Positions 1-5,403 of a DNA stretch of 5,403 nt are shown in pieces (position 1 is the first letter of the stretch; every line of letters begins with the position of its first letter). This stretch comes from an uncultured Gemmatimonadota bacterium. GTDB lineage: Bacteria > Gemmatimonadota > Gemmatimonadetes > Gemmatimonadales > Gemmatimonadaceae. Made by a program: the position numbers and the translations under genes. The notes below the pieces were generated by a model. The model was given only the letters and a program-made list of their open reading frames with translations. It ran no database searches and had not been told where the DNA came from. The stretch covers positions 1 to 5,403 of the forward strand of contig CAITQY010000419.1 of assembly GCA_903894655.1 (NCBI GenBank), given 5' to 3'.

Positions 1-2831
1 AGCGACTCACGATCAGGGAGCTGGCGGAACGTCGCATCGTGTGGCCGGCTGCTTGCAGGCTCTGAGCCGGCGAGCGCGCTGCGAATCGTGTTCACGAGTC
101 TGCTTAGGGCGGTTTCGAGTTGCGTGAGATTCGCGATGGCGTGTTCGCTCGTGCGAGTGCGCATCGCCGTTTCTGCCAGGGTGGCGTGCGTGTGAACCGC
201 TCGCGCACCGATGTTCCCGAGGAGCCCGCGCAGCCCGTGCAGGTGGCGCGCCGTCGTCGCCCAATCGCCGCGCTCAAACGACGCGCGCGCGGATGCCATC
301 AGCGCCATGCTCTCATCGGCGGCCTGTGACAGCAGTCGGCGGAACAATGGCACATTATCACCGAATCGGCTGCGGACATCGTCATGGTCAATCCCATCGA
401 TAACGGGAAGTCTCGGCTCGTCCGGCGGGACCAACGCGTCGGGCGAGCCGAGCGGGCGGCTTGCCGAGCGATTCAGCCACCGCATCAGCGTGTCGAGCAA
501 GATGTGAGGGTCAATCGGTTTGGCAATCATGCCGTTCATACCGGCCGCCTCCGCGTCGCTCCGATCCTCATCGAGCACCGCTGCGGTGGTCGCCAGAATG
601 GGAAGGTCGCGAGCCGCCTCGAGCATCCGGATCCGTCGGGTCGCTTCGAATCCGTCCATGCCGTCCATGTGCACGTCCATTAAAACGATGTCAAATCGCT
701 GGCGTTCGATGAGCGACAGCGCGCCCTCGCCGCTGTCCGTGACTGTTACCCGCAGCCCCATGCGTTCGAGCATGTCGCGCGCCACGATCTGGTTCGCGAT
801 GACATCTTCCACGACGAGCACGCGGGCCCCGTGAATGGACGTGGCCCGTTGGTAGATGTCCCGCAGCGGATCCCTCGGGGACGGTGTTCTGGCCGCGCTG
901 TGCTGGTCGCCGATCAGCGTCTCGAGCAGGCGTGACGGGGTGACCGGTTTGCGGAGGATGGCGTCGGTCGGGACGCCGTCCAATGCATGCAGCAAACGCT
1001 CCCGATCATGGCCGCTCATCATGATGACGCGTGGGACCGCCGACTGTGGCGAACGTGCGCCGAGTTCCGCGATGTGGCGCGCCAGTTGCACCCCGTCGGG
1101 TTCTGGTACTTGCCAGTCGAGAAGTACGATGTTGTACGCATGCGCCGGATCGGCAGCGGCCGATTCGAGCAGCTCCAGCGCGTGGCGGCCCGAGACCGCT
1201 TCGGTCACGTGCGCGCCCCAGACCCCGAGCAGACTCGCAAGCATCTGGCGCGAGCCGTCGTGATCGTCGACCACGAGGACGCGCTGACCGCGGAGTTCCT
1301 GGGTGTCGGGACGTGGCCGTGCGGGAGCCTCGACAGGCAGCGTGACGGTGAACGAGAAGCGACTCCCGACGCCGAGGGTGCTCTCCACCTCGAGCGTGCC
1401 ACCCATGAGGGCCACCAGACGCTTCGAGATGACGAGGCCGAGGCCCGTGCCACCAAACCGACGTGCGATCGTGCCGTCGGCCTGCGTGAACGGTTCAAAC
1501 AACCGCGTCAACTCCGCCGCACTGATGCCGATCCCGGTATCCGTCACGCTGAAGCGGATCGCCACGGTAGGGCCCGCCGCCTCCTCCACGACGTCAGTCG
1601 ACGGCGGCTGCCGTTCCACACGGAGTCGAACGCTGCCGACCTCGGTGAACTTGATGGCATTGCCGATCAAGTTGATGAGGATTTGCTGCAGCCGCAGCAC
1701 GTCGCCACGCACCAACTCGGGGATGTCCGGCGCGAGTTCGAGGAGCAGTTCGACGTGCTTCTCGAACGCGGCTGATGCGAAGAGGTCAATCGCCGTATCG
1801 CAGGCGTGGCGCGGCGCGAAGGGCGTGCTCTCCAGGTGCAGGCGTTCGGCCTCGAGCTTGGAGAAGTCCAGCACGTCGTCGATCAGGGACAGCAGCGCCT
1901 TCGACGAGGTGTGAATGCGCTGCAGATAGTCCGCCAGCCGCGTTGGCACGTTGGGCAGGCCCAAGCCGAGCGCCGACAAACCAATGATGACATTCATCGG
2001 CGTCCGGATCTCGTGGCTGACTTTGGCGAGAAACCGACTCTTCGCGGCACTCGCCAGCTCGGCGTCGCGCTTCGCTTCGCCGAGTTCTTCCAGAATGGCG
2101 ACTTCGGCCGTGAGGTCGTAATTCACGCCGATCATCCGGAGCGGCGCGCCGGTTTCGTCAAACTCGGTTCGCGCGGCGGCCTTGAGATGATGCACCGAGC
2201 CATCAGGCCAGACGACGCGAAAGTGCGGCTCGTACGCGTGCTCCCCGCGCAGTGCCGCGGCGATGTCCCCCTCAGTCCGCTCCTTGTCGTCCGGATGGAT
2301 CGCGGCCGCCCAGGCCTCGTAGGCGCCTCCGAAGTCCCCGGCGCGAAGCCCGTACAGCTTGTACATCACGGTATCCCACCACAGGATGTTGTTGGGAACA
2401 TCCCAGTCCCACACGCCCACGATCCCGGCGTTGGCAGCCGCTTCTACCCGATCCTTCTGTCGCGTAAGCTCGATCGCGGCGAGTTGCCTGGCGGTGATGT
2501 CGTGGATGACCGAGAGCACCATGCCGTGCGCATACGCTTCGTTCGCCGGATGCGCTTGGGCATCGCACCGAAACCAACGCGGTTTCCCGTGGACCGCCAG
2601 TCTGAACTCAGCCGCGGCCGTTCCGGGAGTCGTCTCGATCCCAGCCATCAGTGAGGTCATCGCGGGACGGTCTGCGACATCGCAGCGTGCGACCAGGTCC
2701 GTCCATGTCGCCGGTGCATTGTCGCCGAATCCGAGCATCTCGACGGCGAAGCTCGACCAGTGCAGCGACTGATCGGGCAACGACATCACGCACGTGCCAA
2801 AGCGTCCAAGCTCCTCAAAGCGCCTGTCCAC
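1..2831 (-). CDS. Hybrid sensor histidine kinase with two receiver domains and an HPt domain (3' end outside window)
   Basis: Cytoplasmic phosphorelay kinase; no signal peptide or membrane segment is visible. At least 943 codons are open without frameshift, and the C-terminus lies beyond the left edge. Visible domains are a diverged PAS (about residues 8-115), a PAS_3-type fold (about 126-243, with WDWDVPNNILWWD), HisKA with FLAKVSHEIRTPMN (phospho-His 273), and HATPase_c (about 370-500) with N-box LINLIGNAIKF, G1 DTGIGI and G2 GGTGLGL. REC1 follows (about 516-643; D522/D523, phospho-Asp 572 in LLDWQVPEPDG, S606, K628). REC2 is at about 669-787 (E675/D676, phospho-Asp 719 in LMDVHMDGMDG, T749, K771). 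The HPt domain (about 810-920) has HGLRGLLGNIGA, which makes H865 the likely acceptor. Known kinases of this class pass phosphate His-Asp-His and then to a separate response regulator. The sensed signal is unknown; the PAS domains could bind a ligand or cofactor. No output domain is seen. The GTG start is chosen from the Shine-Dalgarno and an in-frame TGA just upstream. Confidence 0.96.
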   Translation of the reverse strand, partial: MDRRFEELGRFGTCVMSLPDQSLHWSSFAVEMLGFGDNAPATWTDLVARCDVADRPAMTSLMAGIETTPGTAAAEFRLAVHGKPRWFRCDAQAHPANEAYAHGMVLSVIHDITARQLAAIELTRQKDRVEAAANAGIVGVWDWDVPNNILWWDTVMYKLYGLRAGDFGGAYEAWAAAIHPDDKERTEGDIAAALRGEHAYEPHFRVVWPDGSVHHLKAAARTEFDETGAPLRMIGVNYDLTAEVAILEELGEAKRDAELASAAKSRFLAKVSHEIRTPMNVIIGLSALGLGLPNVPTRLADYLQRIHTSSKALLSLIDDVLDFSKLEAERLHLESTPFAPRHACDTAIDLFASAAFEKHVELLLELAPDIPELVRGDVLRLQQILINLIGNAIKFTEVGSVRLRVERQPPSTDVVEEAAGPTVAIRFSVTDTGIGISAAELTRLFEPFTQADGTIARRFGGTGLGLVISKRLVALMGGTLEVESTLGVGSRFSFTVTLPVEAPARPRPDTQELRGQRVLVVDDHDGSRQMLASLLGVWGAHVTEAVSGRHALELLESAAADPAHAYNIVLLDWQVPEPDGVQLARHIAELGARSPQSAVPRVIMMSGHDRERLLHALDGVPTDAILRKPVTPSRLLETLIGDQHSAARTPSPRDPLRDIYQRATSIHGARVLVVEDVIANQIVARDMLERMGLRVTVTDSGEGALSLIERQRFDIVLMDVHMDGMDGFEATRRIRMLEAARDLPILATTAAVLDEDRSDAEAAGMNGMIAKPIDPHILLDTLMRWLNRSASRPLGSPDALVPPDEPRLPVIDGIDHDDVRSRFGDNVPLFRRLLSQAADESMALMASARASFERGDWATTARHLHGLRGLLGNIGARAVHTHATLAETAMRTRTSEHAIANLTQLETALSRLVNTIRSALAGSEPASSRPHDATFRQLPDRES

Positions 2832-2836
2832 GGTGC

Positions 2837-2842
2837 CACCTC
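2837..2842 (-). promoter_or_regulatory. Shine-Dalgarno site for the kinase GTG start
   Basis: On the minus strand GAGGTG lies 5 nt before the GTG at 2831-2829, a six-base match to the anti-Shine-Dalgarno complement. An in-frame TGA at 2843-2841 overlaps it, so the reading frame cannot begin further upstream. The next in-frame ATG is codon 16 (2786-2784). It would remove the beginning of the first PAS domain and has no comparable ribosome site. Together these fix GTG as the most likely start. Confidence 0.8.
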
Positions 2843-3112
2843 ATACCACGGCGTTGCCTCGCGCCGCGGAGTGCGACGGGAGAGCATGCGGGCCGGCGTG
2901 TCTTTGGGGGGACGATCCGTCCGCCGAAATACCGACCGTTGCGTTGATTCATCCAGTGTCCATTTCCAGAAATGCCTACACTGCTAAAACTACATTCTTC
3001 GCCAGCTCGCGGCGATAGCGATTGCAATAGTTACCCGCGCGCCCGCTCCCCGGGTGAGATCCCGTCGTGCCAGTCCGCCGGCGCACTCGTGGTACGTACT
3101 CGGGCGCCGTAC

Positions 3113-3142
3113 TTTGGTCCCATCCGCTCTTTTCTACGTTCG
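3113..3142 (+). promoter_or_regulatory. Possible Bacteroidota-like promoter for the hydrolase gene (weak)
   Basis: TTTG at 3113-3116 is followed after 18 nt by TACGTTCG at 3135-3142. The second box differs from the Bacteroidota -7 consensus TAnnTTTG at one position, and the upstream TTTG resembles its -33 element. A transcript from here would have a very short leader before the ATG at 3161, which fits the absence of any Shine-Dalgarno sequence there. The match is short and the organism is not established as using such promoters, so this is a suggestion only. Confidence 0.22.
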
Positions 3143-3160
3143 AAGCCAGCACCCTGCCGC

Positions 3161-5403
3161 ATGCGCCATCGCCATCGCTCTCTCGCCGCCAGCCGCGCGC
3201 TGCTGGCCACCACCCTGCTGGCCACCACCCTGACGGCCAGCCGGGTCGCCGCCCAGACACCCACCACGCCGCCGCTCCAGCGCGTCGCCTTCACCACCAC
3301 CGAAGGCACGTGGGTCTCGCTCGATGTCACGCGCGACGGCCGCGCGCTCGTGTTCGAGCTGCTGGGTGACATTTACCGGGTGCCGGTAGACGGTGGAAAA
3401 GCCGCGCCGCTGATCACCGGACGCGCCTTTCAGTCGCAACCACGGCTCTCCCCAGACGGCGCGCAGCTCGTATTCATCAGCGATGAAACGGGCTCCGATA
3501 ATGTCTGGATCGCCTCCGCCGACGGCCGCAACGCGCGCGCGGTGACATCGCTCCCCCGCGTCGGCATGCTGTCTCCGGCCTGGGCCACCGACGGGCGGTC
3601 GATTGTCGTGACGGTCACCGATCCGCATAGCACCCGCACCGCGGAACTGTGGCGCTACGACGTGGCCAGCGGCCAAGGCACACGACTCGTGCCCAACAAC
3701 AACGGCCCGGCGCAACCGCTGGTCTCCGCACCGCCGCCCGGCCCCTATGGGGCGTGGCCATCCCCCGATGGGGCGAGCCTCTGGTTTACCGCCGTCACGC
3801 CGCGTCCGTACGGCAGCCGCAACGGCGCCACGAGTGCGCTCATGCGTGTGCCCGTAAGTGGTGGGGCCGCCGAACCGGTGGTGGTGGAGGGGCTCCCGGC
3901 CATGAAGCCCATGCTCTCCCCCGACGGCAGCACGCTCGTGTACGGCACCGTGCGCGAAGGGAAAACCGGCCTCCGCGTGCGTACGCTCGCCACCGGCGCC
4001 GAGCGATGGCTGGCGTACCCGGTAGACCGCAACCAGCTCGAGGCACGCGCTTCCCGCGATGTGCTCCCCAACACCGCCTTCTCCCCCGATGGACGCTGGC
4101 TGTACGCTGCCTACGGCGGCAAGCTACACCGGTTGGGCGTGCACAACGGCAGCGATGCCGTGATCCCGTTCTCGGTTGATGTCGCGCTGGACGTGACGCC
4201 CACGCTGCACTTCCCGCAGCGGCTGGCCACCGGCCCCGTGCGCACGCGCCGTGTGCAACAGCAGACCACCGCCCCCAATGGACAGGTCGCCTTCTCGTCG
4301 CTGGGACGCATCTGGATTGCCAACGCCACCGGCGCACCGCGCCGTCTCACCGCCAGCGCACGCGCTCGGGAGTTCATGCCGGCCTGGTCTCCCGATAGCC
4401 GCTGGGTGGCGTTCGTAACGTGGGATGAATCGGGCGGCGCCCTCTGGAAAGCCCGCGCCGACGGCCGCGAAGCGCCGGTGCGTCTCACCACCGCGCCCGC
4501 CTGGTGGGCCGATCCCACGTGGACGCCCGATGGTCGCACGATCATCGCCAATACCGCGCCACTCCGCGCCACGCTCATGGCGCCGCCTGGCGCGCTCCCA
4601 CCAAACGCACAACGCGCCGAAGTCCCCGCGGCCGGCGGACCCGTGCGCGTCACCGGACCGGCCCCTCGCCCAACGGCCTCGGCGCCGACGCCTGGTGCAC
4701 CGCTTCCCGTGCCGGCCACGCCCGCCGCGACGCCGCGCACATTTGAGCTGTCGCTGCCCCGTGCGACCACGACCGGCACCATCGTGCTCCGCGGCGCGAC
4801 CGTGATCACGATGCGTGGCACCGACGTGCTCCGTGATGCCGACGTGATCGTCACCGACGGGCGCATCGCGAGCGTGGGTGCGCGGAGTGCAACGTCCACG
4901 CCCGCCGCCGCCACCGTGATCGACGTAACCGGCAAGTTCATCGTTCCAGGCTTCATCGACATTCACGCGCATTGGGGCGGTGCCGGCGCGCTGCTGCAGC
5001 CCGAGTCCACGAACGGCTTTGCCAACCTCGCGATGGGGATCACCACCATTCGTGACCCGCAGGTTACGCCGGACATCTTCGATCTCGCCAACCTCGTGGA
5101 GGTTGATGGTGTGCCGAGCCCACGCGTCTTCTCCACAGGCCCCGGGATCGGCGCAGGCACCAACTTCCAGTCGCTCGACGACGCGCGTCGCCTGTTGCGC
5201 ATGTACCGCGACGACTACGGCACGGTGTACCTCAAGTCGTATCAGACCGGTACTCGTCAGCAGCGACAGTGGCTGGTGGAAGCCGCGCGCGAACTGGGGC
5301 TCATGCCCACCACGGAAGGGGGCGCCGACGGAAAAGAGGACCTCACGCACATCATCGACGGCTTCAGCGGGCTCGAACATGCGATCCCGGAAGCCCCCAT
5401 CCA
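3161..5403 (+). CDS. Secreted TolB-like beta-propeller / amidohydrolase fusion protein (3' end outside window)
   Basis: An exported metal-dependent hydrolase; substrate unknown. At least 747 codons are open and the C-terminus is cut by the window edge. Residues 1-31 form a signal peptide: an Arg/His-rich start, a hydrophobic ALLATTLLATTL core, and likely cleavage after VAA before Q32. No lipobox is seen. Residues about 40-470 are a WD40/PD40 (TolB-type) propeller with turns SPDG at 97, 201, 253 and 308, SPDS at 410, TPDG at 455, and related turns VTRDG near 56 and ATDG near 142. An Ala/Pro-rich linker (about 478-527) follows. The amidohydrolase starts with IVLRGATVITMRG (541-553) and carries the metal motif PGFIDIHAHWGG (H602, H604), candidate bridging lysine K692 in VYLKSY, and H730/H740 near the edge. 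The remaining metal ligands would lie downstream. Related fusions are known in several phyla, usually annotated only as amidohydrolase. The ATG is chosen because it opens the signal peptide; no Shine-Dalgarno is visible. Confidence 0.95.
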   Translation, partial: MRHRHRSLAASRALLATTLLATTLTASRVAAQTPTTPPLQRVAFTTTEGTWVSLDVTRDGRALVFELLGDIYRVPVDGGKAAPLITGRAFQSQPRLSPDGAQLVFISDETGSDNVWIASADGRNARAVTSLPRVGMLSPAWATDGRSIVVTVTDPHSTRTAELWRYDVASGQGTRLVPNNNGPAQPLVSAPPPGPYGAWPSPDGASLWFTAVTPRPYGSRNGATSALMRVPVSGGAAEPVVVEGLPAMKPMLSPDGSTLVYGTVREGKTGLRVRTLATGAERWLAYPVDRNQLEARASRDVLPNTAFSPDGRWLYAAYGGKLHRLGVHNGSDAVIPFSVDVALDVTPTLHFPQRLATGPVRTRRVQQQTTAPNGQVAFSSLGRIWIANATGAPRRLTASARAREFMPAWSPDSRWVAFVTWDESGGALWKARADGREAPVRLTTAPAWWADPTWTPDGRTIIANTAPLRATLMAPPGALPPNAQRAEVPAAGGPVRVTGPAPRPTASAPTPGAPLPVPATPAATPRTFELSLPRATTTGTIVLRGATVITMRGTDVLRDADVIVTDGRIASVGARSATSTPAAATVIDVTGKFIVPGFIDIHAHWGGAGALLQPESTNGFANLAMGITTIRDPQVTPDIFDLANLVEVDGVPSPRVFSTGPGIGAGTNFQSLDDARRLLRMYRDDYGTVYLKSYQTGTRQQRQWLVEAARELGLMPTTEGGADGKEDLTHIIDGFSGLEHAIPEAPI
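3200..3229 (+). repeat. Tandem 15-bp duplication in the signal-peptide coding region
   Basis: CTGCTGGCCACCACC is present twice in perfect head-to-tail order and is followed by another CTG. It encodes LLATT twice (residues 14-23) within the hydrophobic core of the signal peptide. The 15-bp unit preserves the frame, so gain or loss of a copy would lengthen or shorten the hydrophobic core by five residues without disrupting the protein. Confidence 0.9.

Larger units (their letters stand above)
2832..3160. promoter_or_regulatory. Divergent intergenic region between the kinase and hydrolase genes
   Basis: This 329-bp stretch separates two divergently transcribed genes and should contain both promoters. 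A segment at about 2940-3030 is clearly richer in A+T than the flanking genes, as expected for promoter DNA. Within it, on the plus strand, TTTCCA (2963-2968) lies 16 nt before an extended -10-like TGCTAAAAC (2982-2990), but both boxes are imperfect. CTACA occurs twice, 14 bp apart (2976-2980 and 2990-2994). Small perfect inverted repeats are GGACG-ATC-CGTCC (2910-2922) and GTACGTAC (3092-3099); either could be a chance event. No convincing protein-coding gene, RNA gene or riboswitch was recognised here; the short open frames across it have no domain content. Confidence 0.6.

Noticed and set aside
987..2654. Open frames of 262 and 282 codons on the plus strand opposite the kinase gene
   Set aside because: Both are antisense shadows of a continuous, motif-complete histidine kinase frame, and their composition does not suggest a folded protein.
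2910..2922. Inverted repeat GGACG-ATC-CGTCC as an operator or terminator
   Set aside because: The arms are only 5 bp and do not extend, there is no T-tract, and repeats of this size are common by chance in GC-rich DNA.
3011..3026. Possible sigma-54 promoter (GG then GC of TTGCA)
   Set aside because: The distance between the GG and GC elements is 11 nt rather than the required 10, and the -24 box context is poor.
3067..3369. Open frame of 100 codons on the plus strand overlapping the intergenic region and the hydrolase start
   Set aside because: It runs into the hydrolase gene in another frame, has low-complexity Arg/His/Pro content and has no ribosome site. The hydrolase frame explains the region with a signal peptide and domains.
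4124..5380. Long open frame of 418 codons on the minus strand opposite the hydrolase gene
   Set aside because: It lies antisense to a well-supported coding region and has an Arg/Gly-rich composition with no recognisable domain. Long antisense frames are expected in GC-rich genes because stop codons are rare there.

Overview
The window is about 65% G+C by eye. It holds two large, divergently oriented genes, and both are cut by the window edges. The secreted TolB-type propeller fused to an amidohydrolase, with a mature start in -AAQ, and the soluble multi-domain hybrid kinase resemble what is common in Gemmatimonadota (Gemmatimonas-like soil or freshwater bacteria). That assignment is an inference from protein style and base composition. 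No rRNA, tRNA or other phylogenetic marker is present.

Left half (2831 down to 1, minus strand): one uninterrupted reading frame of at least 943 codons encodes a cytoplasmic hybrid sensor histidine kinase. Its domain order is PAS - PAS_3 - HisKA - HATPase_c - REC1 - REC2 - HPt. Every catalytic and phospho-acceptor residue I looked for is present, so the protein carries a complete His-Asp-His phosphorelay in one chain. Its 3' end lies outside the window. It starts at a GTG with a strong Shine-Dalgarno sequence.

Middle (2832-3160): a 329-bp divergent intergenic region with an AT-richer core around 2940-3030. It should carry the 5' control sequences of both genes, but no strong sigma-70 type promoter stands out. 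One weak Bacteroidota-like promoter match lies just before the right-hand gene.

Right half (3161 to the end, plus strand): at least 747 codons encode an exported protein. It has a signal peptide, then a WD40/TolB-like beta-propeller with repeated SPDG-type turns, an Ala/Pro-rich linker, and a metal-dependent amidohydrolase domain cut by the window edge.

The two genes share only the intergenic region. Nothing in the sequence links the kinase functionally to the hydrolase. I saw no mobile element, CRISPR array, RNA gene or terminator. The window looks like ordinary chromosomal sequence, and I could not demonstrate a new system in it; the findings are modest.
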